Positions 35,639-45,170 of a stretch of DNA of 64,000 bases are shown in pieces (the first letter of the stretch is position 1; every line of letters begins with the position of its first letter). The notes below the pieces were generated by a model. It ran no database searches. It saw only the letters and a program-made list of their open reading frames with translations, and had not been told where the DNA came from. Origin of the DNA: JBGOTP01 sp963717075 (GTDB lineage: Bacteria > Acidobacteriota > Vicinamibacteria > Vicinamibacterales > CAVVIG01); the NCBI GenBank assembly GCA_963717075.1, contig CAVQVI010000010.1, positions 558,001 through 622,000 of the forward strand, in the 5' to 3' direction. A program made the translations under genes and the position numbers.

Positions 35639-37240
35639 TTGTTCGACCGAATGGTTGGGCTGCGCTGGGTTGCACTGGCCTTCGCCCTTGCCCTTTTGAA
35701 CGCTTCCCTGACGTTTGCCACCGTCTGGCCGACGCCGGGTGTACGACTGACCAGGAACCTCTCGGTCGAGGTCGCGCTCTGCGTCTTCGGCATGGTTGTC
35801 GCACGCCGGTGGTTCGGGCCGCCGACGCGCACCGCCCTCCGATGGCTCGGCGCGCTCATGGGCGTCCTTGTCGCTGGGCGCTATATTGATGTGACAGCCC
35901 GGTCGCTCTACGGGCGCGACATCAACCTGTATTGGGACCTGCGACACATGCCCGACGTCGGCGCCATGCTGGCGTTCGTGGCACAGCCGTGGCTGCTTGT
36001 GGCGATCGTCGCCGGCGGCGTCCTGCTTCCATTGCTCATCTATGCCCCCCTGCGATGGGCACTCGGCTGTGTGGCCGAGGCCACGAACGACCCGCGCGAG
36101 CGGCGTGTCCTGGCGGTGGTCGGTGGAGGCGCGCTCCTTCTGTTTGTCACGCAGCGTCTTTACGCGGACGTCCCGGGGCTCCCGCATTTTGCAGAACCGG
36201 TGACGCCGGTTTATGTGCGGGAGGTTGGCCAGCTTGCAATTGAGATGAGGGGCACCGGGTTGCGGGCGCTTCCACCCCCGCCACCCATCACGTCCAACTT
36301 CGCCAATATCAAAGGCGCGGACGTCTTCCTGATCTTCATCGAATCCTACGGCGCCGTGAGCTGGGATCGTCCCTCGTTCGCGAAAGCACTCGCCGCGGGT
36401 CGCGCACGCCTCGAGACCGACATCCGCGACACGGGACGCGACGTGGTTTCGGCCTTCGTCGAGTCCCCGACCTTCGGCGGCGAATCATGGCTGGCGCATG
36501 TGAGCCTGATCTCCGGCACCGAAGTCCGCGACGAGAGCACGAACGCGCGGCTGATGGGACAAGAGCGCGACACAATGGTGACCGCGTTCGCCCGTCAGGG
36601 ATACCGGACGATTGCGGTCATGCCCGGCCTGCAGCACGCCTGGCCGCAGGGTGCCTTCTACGGGTTCGACGAAATCTATGGAACGTCGCGACTCGACTAT
36701 CAGGGGCCGCCATTCGGATGGTGGGACATCACCGATCAGTTCACGCTCGCGCGCCTGGATGCCCTGGCCATTCGACCGCAACCGCGCGCGCCGGTGTTCG
36801 TCTTCTTTCCGACCATCAGCACGCATACGCCATTCACGCCAACCCCGCCGTACCAGCCTGATTGGGCGCGGGTGCTCACCAGGACACCCTACGAGAAGAA
36901 ACAGCTCGACCTCGCATGGTCGGAGTCGCCGGACTGGCTCAACCTGGGACCGGGCTACACGCAGTCGCTCGACTACGTCCACCGGTGGCTGGGCGGATAT
37001 CTACGGCTGCGCCGCGATCGTGATTTCGTGATGATTCTGATCGGCGATCATCAGCCGCCGGCCATGGTGACCGGCGAGGGCGCCCCGTGGAACGTGCCCG
37101 TGCACGTGATCACCAGCCACGCCGCCCTCCTCGATGGCCTCCTGCAGCGGGGGTTCAAGGCAGGCTTGACACCGCAACATCCCCCATTGGGAAAAATGAA
37201 CGAGCTACTGCCCATCCTGCTGGGAGCCTTCGGACAATAG
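35639..37240 (+). CDS. LTA-synthase/sulfatase-superfamily membrane protein
   Basis: This 533-residue protein starts at TTG 35639, with AAAAGAGGA about nine bases upstream; the next ATG is close behind it. The first 165 residues hold four or five membrane helices, and the rest faces outward. The catalytic domain has DVFLIFIESYGAVSWD, a Ser/Thr nucleophile region in FGGESWLAHVSLISG, STHTPFTPTPPY and the C-terminal LIGDHQPP metal motif. Relatives transfer glycerol-phosphate or phosphoethanolamine groups. It is divergent from the GTP cyclohydrolase II gene by 60 bases. The acceptor is unknown. Confidence 0.83.
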   Translation: MFDRMVGLRWVALAFALALLNASLTFATVWPTPGVRLTRNLSVEVALCVFGMVVARRWFGPPTRTALRWLGALMGVLVAGRYIDVTARSLYGRDINLYWDLRHMPDVGAMLAFVAQPWLLVAIVAGGVLLPLLIYAPLRWALGCVAEATNDPRERRVLAVVGGGALLLFVTQRLYADVPGLPHFAEPVTPVYVREVGQLAIEMRGTGLRALPPPPPITSNFANIKGADVFLIFIESYGAVSWDRPSFAKALAAGRARLETDIRDTGRDVVSAFVESPTFGGESWLAHVSLISGTEVRDESTNARLMGQERDTMVTAFARQGYRTIAVMPGLQHAWPQGAFYGFDEIYGTSRLDYQGPPFGWWDITDQFTLARLDALAIRPQPRAPVFVFFPTISTHTPFTPTPPYQPDWARVLTRTPYEKKQLDLAWSESPDWLNLGPGYTQSLDYVHRWLGGYLRLRRDRDFVMILIGDHQPPAMVTGEGAPWNVPVHVITSHAALLDGLLQRGFKAGLTPQHPPLGKMNELLPILLGAFGQ

Positions 37241-37321
37241 TTGATATTCGCGGTCGAGTAACTTCGAGTACGCGGACCGTCGGGTGGAGCGGGCCCGCCG
37301 AGTCGCCGGGCGCAGGGGGCC

Positions 37322-39046
37322 TCAGTCCCGGAGCGCGAAGGCGAAGATGGCCTGCCCCGCAATGGTCGCGACGTACTGCTTCCCCTCCACCATGTAGGTG
37401 ATGGGCCCGCTGATGATCTGCCCGCCCAGATTGGTCTTCCAGAGGAGCGTCCCCGTCCGCGCGTCCAGCACCTGGAAATAGCCTTCGCGGTTCCCGGAAA
37501 AGAGAACATCCGACGTCGTGGTCACGATCCCGCCATCGGCGACGTCGGTGGTGCCGTATTTCCACTTCTCCTGGCCGGTGCGCGGGTCCAGCGCTTTAAT
37601 GGCGCCATTGCCCACCGCCTCGGTCCAGTTGTTGATCGGCCCGCGCCGGACCGCGGGCGTCGTCGGGGCTTCTGGAATCGGCGCGTACGGGCGGTTCGCG
37701 CCCCCCGTCCCACTGCGCCCATCCCGATAGCCTACCGGATTGCGGACCCCAAAGTAGGTGGCGTAGTCCTCCCAGGTCGACAGGTAGAACAGGCCAGTGT
37801 GCGGGCTGTAGGAGGGCGAGTACCAGTTCGTCGCGCCTTGCACGCCCGGGTACGTCGGGGACCCCAGCGGCTGCGGCGTCGCGATGGGCCGGCCAGTGGC
37901 CGTCAGGCCGCTGGCCCAGTTGACCTTCGTGAACGGCGCCCCGCGGAGGAACTTGCCGTTCGTGCGATCCAGCACGTAGAAAAAGCCGTTGCGATGGCCC
38001 CAGAACATCAGCTTTCCTGACGTCCCCGTCCAGGGTAGGTCTGCCAGGACCGGGATCTGCACCGCGTCGTAATCGTACATACCGCTGGGCATGAACTGGA
38101 AGTGCCACCGGATCTGGCCGGTGTCGGCATCGAGCGCCACCACCGACTCGGTGAACAGGTTGTCGCCGGGGCGCTGGCGTGGATTGTAATTAGGCCACAC
38201 GTTGCCGGCGCCCCAGTAGGTGAGATTGAGCGTGGGATCGTAGGACCCGGTCAGCCAGATCGCGCCGCCCCCATGCTTCCACGCCTCCGAATCGCAGTAC
38301 GTGGGGTCCGTCAGCGCCGACGACGACCCGGGCGGGCAGGCCTCCCAGGTCTCATGGCCCGGTTCCCCGGGCCCGGGCACCGTGTTGAACCGCCAGGCTT
38401 CTTTGCCGGTCTGCGCATCGTACGCGGCAATGAACCCGCGGATGCCCGTGTCGCCGCCGCTCACGCCGACAATCACCTTGTCCTTGACCACCAGGGGCGC
38501 GAGCGTCACGGCATACGAGGCCTTGTAGTCGGCGACCGGCACGTCCCAGAGGTGACGCCCCGTCTTGGCGTGCACCGCCACGAGCCGCGCATCGAGGGTG
38601 CCCATGAAGAGCGTATCGCCGAGGATGGCGAGGCCGCGATTGTTCGCGCCGCAGCAGCCCCGGTGGTCCGCGGCAGGCACATACCGGTAAATCCAGAAGG
38701 CGCGCCCCGTCTTCGCGTCCAGCGCGACGATGTCATTGGGCCGCTGCGACACGTACATGATGCCGTCCACGACGAGCGGCGTCGCCTGCCACGTCCCCAC
38801 CGCCGACGCTTGGAAGACCCACTGCTGCTCCAGATGCTTGGCATTGGCCGGGGTGATCTGATCGAGCAGGCTGTGGCGCTGGCCGGAATATGTCCCCGAA
38901 TAGGTGAGCCAGTTCCGCGGCTCCTTGGCCGCGTTGACCAGCTGATCAACCGTGACATTCGGCGACCCCTGGCCCGCGACCCGCCAGCCGGCCGCCACCC
39001 CCACCAGGCTCACGACGATCAGCGCCGCCCGCATCCGTCTCCCCAT
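37322..39046 (-). CDS. PQQ-dependent alcohol dehydrogenase
   Basis: This 574-residue periplasmic protein has a signal peptide (MRAALIVVSLVGVAAGW...GQG) and an eight-bladed beta-propeller with W-motifs. The Cys131-Cys132 disulphide above PQQ is present (RGCCGANN). The active-site region reads GMYDYDAVQIP (Asp325 and Asp327). The second Asp is the mark of lanthanide-dependent XoxF-type enzymes, although this protein is not a close XoxF match. A cytochrome c gene lies three bases upstream on the same strand as the probable electron acceptor. Confidence 0.87.
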   Translation of the reverse strand: MGRRMRAALIVVSLVGVAAGWRVAGQGSPNVTVDQLVNAAKEPRNWLTYSGTYSGQRHSLLDQITPANAKHLEQQWVFQASAVGTWQATPLVVDGIMYVSQRPNDIVALDAKTGRAFWIYRYVPAADHRGCCGANNRGLAILGDTLFMGTLDARLVAVHAKTGRHLWDVPVADYKASYAVTLAPLVVKDKVIVGVSGGDTGIRGFIAAYDAQTGKEAWRFNTVPGPGEPGHETWEACPPGSSSALTDPTYCDSEAWKHGGGAIWLTGSYDPTLNLTYWGAGNVWPNYNPRQRPGDNLFTESVVALDADTGQIRWHFQFMPSGMYDYDAVQIPVLADLPWTGTSGKLMFWGHRNGFFYVLDRTNGKFLRGAPFTKVNWASGLTATGRPIATPQPLGSPTYPGVQGATNWYSPSYSPHTGLFYLSTWEDYATYFGVRNPVGYRDGRSGTGGANRPYAPIPEAPTTPAVRRGPINNWTEAVGNGAIKALDPRTGQEKWKYGTTDVADGGIVTTTSDVLFSGNREGYFQVLDARTGTLLWKTNLGGQIISGPITYMVEGKQYVATIAGQAIFAFALRD

Positions 39047-39048
39047 CG

Positions 39049-39907
39049 TTAGGACCCCTTCAAGGAAAGGAGATAGGCCACCAGATCCGCCACCTCGCTG
39101 CCACTCAGCTTGCCCTTGGACGAGGGCATCGGCGATTCGACCAGGATCGTGTACTCCCGCAGATCGGCCTTGACCAACGACACGAGGCGCCCCTGGTCAT
39201 CCATGAGCTGCACCGTATAGGTGTCTTCGTTGACGCGCCGCCCGTTGACGACCTTCCGGTCTTTCGTCACCGCGCGGATGGGCCGGTTGATCGGGATCAT
39301 CGCGCGGCTCGGGTCGAGCACCGAGGTCTGCAGGGCCGACGCGGTCCGCAGCGTGCCAATGTTCCCCAGATCGGGCGCCATGCCGGCCCCCCGCCCATCC
39401 ACGCGATGACACGCCGTGCACCCACCTTTGCCTTCAAAGACCGCCTTGCCGCGCGCTGCGTCGCCCAGCGGCACCGCCCGCGCGTCGAAAGTGGCCATGT
39501 TGCGGAGATAGGCGACCAGGCCCGCCAGTTCGGCGTCATCGAGCTTGAACGGGGGCATCCCCGCCCCGGGGATCCCGTTGTTAATCACCCCGCGCAGCTG
39601 GAGATCGCTCACGGCGTTCCGGAACCGGCCACTCCGCAGGTCCACCCCCGCCACCGACGCGCCCGTGGGCCCGTGACACGCAATGCAGTGCACCCCGTAG
39701 AGCTGCGCGCCATAGCCAATGTCCGCCGGCGCATACTCGACGCCGTGGTCCTGCCGCGGCGGCTGCTGCGCGCCGCACCGGGCTGCCCCCCACCAGCCAC
39801 AGGACGACCGCCGCGAACACCCCGGCGAGCCACCGCGCCCGGCGCCCTCGGCGGGGGGCCTCCCTCCGCGGTGGCCCGTCGGGCGCGGGCAGGGCGGCGC
39901 GCGTCAC
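39049..39907 (-). CDS. Cytochrome c, two heme motifs, frameshift at a C6 run
   Basis: The two heme motifs are CIACH (near the N-terminus of the cytochrome part) and CTACH (GKGGCTACHRVDGRG), each with a distal Met (GAGMPPF, AGMAPDL). The N-terminal signal and membrane part (ARWLAGVFAAVVLWLVGG) is in a different frame. The switch lies at a run of six C (39786-39791), where one base change joins it to QDHGVEYAPADIGYGAQLYG. It ends three bases from the PQQ dehydrogenase start, so the two form an operon. Confidence 0.78.
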
Positions 39908-40060
39908 CGTTCACGTCGGCGCCTGCTTCCGGGTGGATGCGTATCATCGACGTGCGACACGGCTGGGTCCTCCGTCATCACCGGGTGAAAAAGGTCCGTC
40001 GTCGACTGAATCTCTCACATCCACACCGAGCTCGGACGACCTGGGTGGATTCGACGTGAC

Positions 40061-40639
40061 TTACATGTCCGGATCCAGTTGAAAATGCTCGACCAGATAA
40101 TCGAAATACAGAGGATTTCTCAAGAAATCAACAAACAATTCGTGAATGAGATTCACCGCCTTGCGGACGCCGTACTCGAGATGCGCGTCTTTGAGCGCGA
40201 CGATGAACGAAATCATTCCGTCACGATTTGTCACGGTGACACGGGCCTTCCGCGGATCAATGCGCCGATGCTCCGGCAGAGTGGGGGAGGTGTGTGCCTC
40301 GACGTACACCCTCAGAGCACGGTACATACGGGAGCGACTTGCAATCTTTGGAAGAACGTCACTGAACAGGAGCTCGCGCCGCGAGGGGCCGTATACCACA
40401 TGGAAGGTCGCATCCATGTGCCACCGGAACGAGAACCGGCTTTGCTCACCCTCACTCGGTTGACCGCCGTACGCACGGAAAATGCCACGCTTCGCGTAGC
40501 TCTCGAGCGTCTGGCGCACGACCTCCGACGACCGTTCGCTGCCTCCGTTCCTGCGGCGCTTCTCCGCAGGCACCTGGACGCTGCCGGCCGGGTGGCCGTC
40601 CCGTTCGGAACGGCCACGCCGGCTCGACGGAGTCCTCAT
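40061..40639 (-). CDS. Protein of unknown function
   Basis: This protein is about 192 residues, with the probable start near the ATG at 40639. The first 35 residues are basic and Pro/Arg-rich. The rest has a conserved-looking beta/alpha pattern (SFRWHMDATFHVVYGPSRRELLF, VTVTNRDGMISFIVALKDAHLEYG, VNLIHELFVDFLRN). There is no signal peptide, membrane helix or known motif. It lies next to the exported TPP enzyme gene on the same strand (spacing 11 bases), perhaps in the same operon. Confidence 0.6.
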   Translation of the reverse strand: MRTPSSRRGRSERDGHPAGSVQVPAEKRRRNGGSERSSEVVRQTLESYAKRGIFRAYGGQPSEGEQSRFSFRWHMDATFHVVYGPSRRELLFSDVLPKIASRSRMYRALRVYVEAHTSPTLPEHRRIDPRKARVTVTNRDGMISFIVALKDAHLEYGVRKAVNLIHELFVDFLRNPLYFDYLVEHFQLDPDM

Positions 40640-40650
40640 CGGTCGCGGCG

Positions 40651-42618
40651 TCAGTGGCGGTACGACCCGACGCCCGGATCGCCGCCGCTCGGTGCACGTC
40701 CCGGCGGGAAGTCCGCAGGCGAACCGAATTCCTTCAACGACTGACAGTTGATGATGGTGGAGAGACGGTCTTTGACCGCCGCGTCATAGCTACGTTGCAA
40801 CGCTGCGGTGTATTCAGCTGGGGTCTTCACGTACTCCCCTCGGCAACCCAGCCCCTCGGCAATCTTGTCGTAGCGCAAGTTCTCCTGGAACAGATACAGG
40901 TGCTTGCTGCGCGGCGTGTTGCCCAGATCGTAGATGCCCCAGGCATTGTTGTTGTACACGGTCATGATGGCCGGGATCCGATACTTGGCGAACGTGTCCA
41001 TTTCCATGATCGAGTACCCGCTGCCGGCATCACCCGTGAAGCCGAACACGGGCGCGCCCTGGTAGGGCTTCTGTGGGCCGACACCGAGTTGCATCGCGAT
41101 GCCGCACCCAAGCAGGTGGCCATAGTCTGGTCCGATTGCCAGGTATTGATATTGAACGTTATCGAACTGCCCGGGACGGTACGCGCGCAGCCACCGCCGC
41201 GCCCAATGTGAGCCCAGGTAAGAACCGACCGCGTAGGTCGACTGTTCCTTGGGAATGGACCCGCGATACATGAAGTCGGCCATGTGCTTACCAATGACCG
41301 CCGGGTGCAGCACGCCCGTTGTGTTGCTGTGCTTCAGACCGATCGCGTACAGGTCGTCGTTCTGCTTGTCGAAGACCTGGCGCGCGGCTGCCAGCTCGCT
41401 GACCCACGTCTGACGTGAGCGTTTCGGGAGCGAATCGGCAAGGGCTTCGAGGAACGCCTTTTCATCACTCACGATTCCCATGTCGAGCGGCCAATTTCGT
41501 CCGAGATCTTCGCCCTCCGGATGCACTCGAATCGTCTTCACGTCGGGACCAAACTGCCATTCCCCGACGTTCGCCATCATGTACTGACCGACGATCACGA
41601 CCAGGTCGACGCTGAGAAGCGCCTTCTCCGCGGTGTTGGCTGAGAGTCGATGCCCGTCGTCCGAGAAATGTCCCCGCATCGGTCCCGTGGCGCATACTGC
41701 GATGTCGTTCTTCTCGGCCGCACGGTGCAACGCTTCCACGGCCTTGTGATAGAAGACGCCGGGGCCGGCGACAATCAACGGCCGCTGCGCGCGTTGAATC
41801 ATATCGACCGCCTGGGTAACTTCTTTGGGCGCAGGATAGGCGACAGATTCACTGCGATACTTCGAGGACTCCCAGAAGCGCTCTAACTGCGACGGATCGG
41901 TATAGCGCGCGCTGGCCACGTCGCCCGGGAAGTCCAGGTGCACCGGGCCAGGCACGCCCGTCTTCAACTCGCGAAATGCGTACGAAGCGTACTCCCAGAC
42001 CCGGTTCGGCATGATCAGGCGCTTGCCCCACTTCTTGAGGCCTTCCGTCATCGGCTGCTGCATCTGAAACTGGACGCCGTTGTTTCGATCCTCACTGATC
42101 AGCCGGGTGTTGCTCGCCAACAGAAGCAGTGGAGTGTTGGCGTAATAGGCCGACGCGTACTCCATCATCATCTGCGAAAACCCCGGCCCTTCCGTGCCGG
42201 AGGTCGCCGCTACTTCGCCGGTTACCCGAATGAAGCCGTCGGCAGCGGCGCACATCGCCCCTTCCGTGCGACCGCCGTACGCTGGCACGCCCGCCGTGGC
42301 GATGGCCCCGATGACCGTGTAGTTGCCAGGGCAGCACATCAGCGCGGCCAGTCCCTCGTCCTTGCACGCTTTTGCAAAAACCTGCGCGCCAGTCATTCCC
42401 TTTTGAAAGCTGCCCGCATCCGGGCTTTCTGCGAGGGATTTCGTCGTGTCCGGAGAAATCTTGATGGCCCCTGCCCCGCTCGACCCGCCCTCACTGTTGC
42501 TGTTGCTGCGGGCCTGCGCAGCAACTTCAACTGCACCAGCTGCTATTCCGCCTGCGCCGAGTGCTGACTTCGCGAGAAAATCGCGCCTCGAAACCACCCC
42601 TTTGTCATCAGACTTCAT
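40651..42618 (-). CDS. Tat-exported thiamine-diphosphate-dependent enzyme
   Basis: This 655-residue protein starts with a twin-arginine signal (VVSRRDFLAKSALGAGGIAAGAV). Three domains follow as in acetolactate synthase-like enzymes: Pyr (GYTVIGAIATAGVPAYGGRTEGAMCAAADGF with the Glu near 118), central (VTQAVDMIQRAQRPLIVAGPG), and PP (FGFTGDAGSGYSIMEMDTF...YNNNAWG), the GD-x-N motif that binds ThDP. Export of such an enzyme is unusual. The upstream gene is a cytochrome c that starts 26 bases before, so periplasmic oxidation of a 2-keto acid or similar is possible. The substrate is unknown. Confidence 0.82.
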   Translation of the reverse strand: MKSDDKGVVSRRDFLAKSALGAGGIAAGAVEVAAQARSNSNSEGGSSGAGAIKISPDTTKSLAESPDAGSFQKGMTGAQVFAKACKDEGLAALMCCPGNYTVIGAIATAGVPAYGGRTEGAMCAAADGFIRVTGEVAATSGTEGPGFSQMMMEYASAYYANTPLLLLASNTRLISEDRNNGVQFQMQQPMTEGLKKWGKRLIMPNRVWEYASYAFRELKTGVPGPVHLDFPGDVASARYTDPSQLERFWESSKYRSESVAYPAPKEVTQAVDMIQRAQRPLIVAGPGVFYHKAVEALHRAAEKNDIAVCATGPMRGHFSDDGHRLSANTAEKALLSVDLVVIVGQYMMANVGEWQFGPDVKTIRVHPEGEDLGRNWPLDMGIVSDEKAFLEALADSLPKRSRQTWVSELAAARQVFDKQNDDLYAIGLKHSNTTGVLHPAVIGKHMADFMYRGSIPKEQSTYAVGSYLGSHWARRWLRAYRPGQFDNVQYQYLAIGPDYGHLLGCGIAMQLGVGPQKPYQGAPVFGFTGDAGSGYSIMEMDTFAKYRIPAIMTVYNNNAWGIYDLGNTPRSKHLYLFQENLRYDKIAEGLGCRGEYVKTPAEYTAALQRSYDAAVKDRLSTIINCQSLKEFGSPADFPPGRAPSGGDPGVGSYRH

Positions 42619-42644
42619 AGCAGTTCTCCTTCGTAACCCGACAC

Positions 42645-43100
42645 CTATGGCTGCTGGCCCGGCTTCAATGACGCAGGACCGATGCTTCGAATGAAATTGA
42701 CAACTTCCCAGATTTGTTCGCCGCTGAGTTGGTTACCGAACACGGGCATTGCGGTACCCGCCCCATCGCGAATGGAGCGGAACACATACGCATCGGTCGT
42801 TCCGTATTTCCATCGAGTCGGATCGGTCAGGTCTGCCGCGGGGCCCATCATCTGCGCGAGCGCTTTCCCGTCTTCGTCGTGGCACTCGACGCAGAGGCGC
42901 GAAAACGTCGCTTTTCCGGCTGCAATGGACTTCGAGCTCGAAGGGACAGCACTGACAGCCGGAATCCCGGACACGTCAGGCAGAGGCCCCTTCTGCAACA
43001 TCGCGTAAGCCGCCGTTCCACCGATGCACAATCCCAAGGTCACCAAGCTCCCGATCACCGGACAAATCTTACGCCAGACACCATGGATTCCGATACTCAT
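42645..43100 (-). CDS. Membrane-anchored cytochrome c
   Basis: This 151-residue protein has an N-terminal membrane/signal helix (ICPVIGSLVTLGLCIGGTAAYAML), a heme site CVECH at about 71-75 and a distal Met in GTAMPVFGNQL. The domain is a mono-heme cytochrome c of the CccA/CytC6 type. It lies 26 bases before the Tat-exported TPP enzyme gene on the same strand and probably accepts its electrons. Confidence 0.85.
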   Translation of the reverse strand: MSIGIHGVWRKICPVIGSLVTLGLCIGGTAAYAMLQKGPLPDVSGIPAVSAVPSSSKSIAAGKATFSRLCVECHDEDGKALAQMMGPAADLTDPTRWKYGTTDAYVFRSIRDGAGTAMPVFGNQLSGEQIWEVVNFIRSIGPASLKPGQQP

Positions 43101-43565
43101 AACATTGCGCTCAAAGAGAATTCCCCTTTAGAAGGCCGGCTTCACCAGCAGAAAACACCGATTAGGTGGAAACATCCAGAGGTTTCCCCAAACGGCGGGT
43201 TTCAAGTATACCGTGTTGCGCCCAGGCACAGTTCCCGGGCGCGACACGCGATGCCTCATCGGCATTCATGATTTGCACGTCAATTTATGACTTGTATGAC
43301 TTGCACTTCAGTCGGTACGTCGTTCGTACGTCCCAGCGGTTCGCTTGAATTGGCGCGAATCGGCCGGTGAGTATAGCACAGCGAAAGACCCCTCCCGCCG
43401 TGCCATTCTGTTCACTGACCCATGCGACCTCCCCCATCGTCATGGCGCCCACCACGATCGCGACCGCGGGGAAGACCACGCGGATACGCAGCACAGTGCA
43501 TCCTCGGATCCGGTAGGGAAGAGGGCCCGCTGTCAACGGCTCGACCGCCCACGCTGCGGTGGCCG
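43101..43565. other. Intergenic region without a recognised gene
   Basis: About 465 bases between the cytochrome c gene and the ankyrin gene stop. It is less GC-rich than its surroundings near 43260-43330, with the phrase ACTTGTATGACTTGCACTTC and a small GTACG-TCGTT-CGTAC inverted repeat near 43315. It could hold the promoter of the cytochrome c/TPP operon. I see no RNA gene or coding region. Confidence 0.5.
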
Positions 43566-45153
43566 TTACTTGACGGTCACGCCGAAGGAGTATTTGTTCT
43601 TGTCTTCCTTCACTTCCGGTGCGGGCAGGCCCTGCGCGATCATCGCCTCACGCAGCAGTTGGGCTGCTTCCGGGCGATAGCTGCCCAGCATGGGGAGGCC
43701 GCCAAGGGCGTACTCGGTACGGCGTGTAGCCCGCCGGGTCTTGGGGCGTGCACGACCCGGCAGGGTACATACAGTGGGGTTTGTTCTTCACGTCCAGCCG
43801 AGCGCCGCGTGCGATGAGAAATTTGACCGCGTCGGTCGTAGACCGAAACACCGCGCCGTGCAAAGGCGTATCGCCGTCTTTGTTCGCCTCGTTGATGTCG
43901 CCGGCCCCGAGCGCCACCGCCAGCTGGAGGGCCGCGAAGCCGTCCGCGTCGGTGCCGCTGTCCTCGTTCGGGTTGAACATCTCCACGCCGGCCGCCGCCA
44001 TCACGGCCGTGGTCCCATTGACGTTCGCCGCATGCACATCGGCCCCGCGGTCCGCGAGCACCTGCATCATCGGCACGTCGCCGCCCTTCGCTGCCAGGAG
44101 AAACGGCGTGGCGTTCAGGCCGAAGACGCCACGATGGCCATCGGGAAATTTCTTCGTGGTGCGCGCCTCAATGTCCGCGCCGTAGTCGAGGAGCACGTTC
44201 GCCAGCTCGGGGGCGGTCATGGGTCCACTGGGCACGGGCGAAAAGAACTGGCCGATATTCAGCGTGCGGACGCGCACGAGCTGATGGAGCGGCGTGAACC
44301 CGGCCTTGGCCTCGTTCACGTCCGCGCCCTGCTCGGCGAGCAGCGCCGCCATCTCGTAGTGCGCGTTGGCAATCGCCAGCGTGATCAGCCCCATCCCCTG
44401 CGGCGTCACGTCGGCGAGGCTCGCCCCCGCCTCGATCAGCGCCCGCGCGCCCTCGACCCGCCCCGCGTGCACCGCAAACTGCAGCGGCGTGAACGCGTCC
44501 AGGCGCGGCACCGGCCGGCGGCGCATGCGGGCGCCCTCGGAGCTACCGTCGGCGGCCGCGGGGGCCTTCGATTCGGCTGGCCCGTGCGACACGGCGCGCA
44601 GATCGGCCCCCGCCTCCACCAACGCGCGGATGACCTCGGCGTGGCCTTCGGCCGCCGCCCACATGAGCGCGGTCTGTCCCCGCAGGGCTTCCCGCGCGTT
44701 CACGTCCGCGTCGTGGACCAGCAGCAGCCGCACCGCATCGAGCCGGCCGGCGCGCGCGGCCGTCATCAACACCGTTTCGCCGCCCGGCCCCGCCGTCCGG
44801 GGATCGGCGCCGGCCTGCAGCAGGCGTTCGACCACCGCCGCATTCCCGTTCGCCACCGCGAGCGCCAGGGGCGTGGCCCCATAGCGATTGCCCGCCGTGG
44901 CCCGCGCCCCCGCCTGCAGCAGCAGCTCGACGGCGGCCGGGTCGCCCTGATGCGCCGCCCAATGCAGCGCCGTCGACCCATCCGCTTCCGCCGCGTTCAC
45001 GTCGACCCGTTGCTGCAGCAAGGTACGCATCGCCGCCAGGTCGCGCTGCTTGACCGCCTCGGCCAGCGGCACCGTCGACCCGGCGGCCGCCGCGGCCACC
45101 GGGAGCAGGAGCAGCACCAGCGCCACCGCACCGCGTGCGTGTCTTCGACGCAT
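43566..45153 (-). CDS. Secreted ankyrin-repeat protein, frameshift near the C-terminus
   Basis: This gene encodes about 528 residues from ATG 45153, with AAGGAG 12 bases upstream and a signal peptide (GAVALVLLLLPVAAAAAG). About ten ankyrin repeats follow, of the type GSTALHWAAHQGDPAAVELLLQAGA. Near 43712-43720 a single-base change is needed to reach GGLPMLGSYRPEAAQLL, then EVKEDKNKYSFGVTVK and a stop at 43566. Without it the protein ends 15 or so residues after VRPW. Eighteen bases separate it from the DUF1552 gene end upstream, the usual companion. Confidence 0.82.
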
Positions 45154-45170
45154 AGGGGGTCGTCTCTCCT

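Noticed and set aside
38102..39052. Plus-strand frame of 316 residues
   Set aside because: It is antisense to the PQQ alcohol dehydrogenase gene with no motif.
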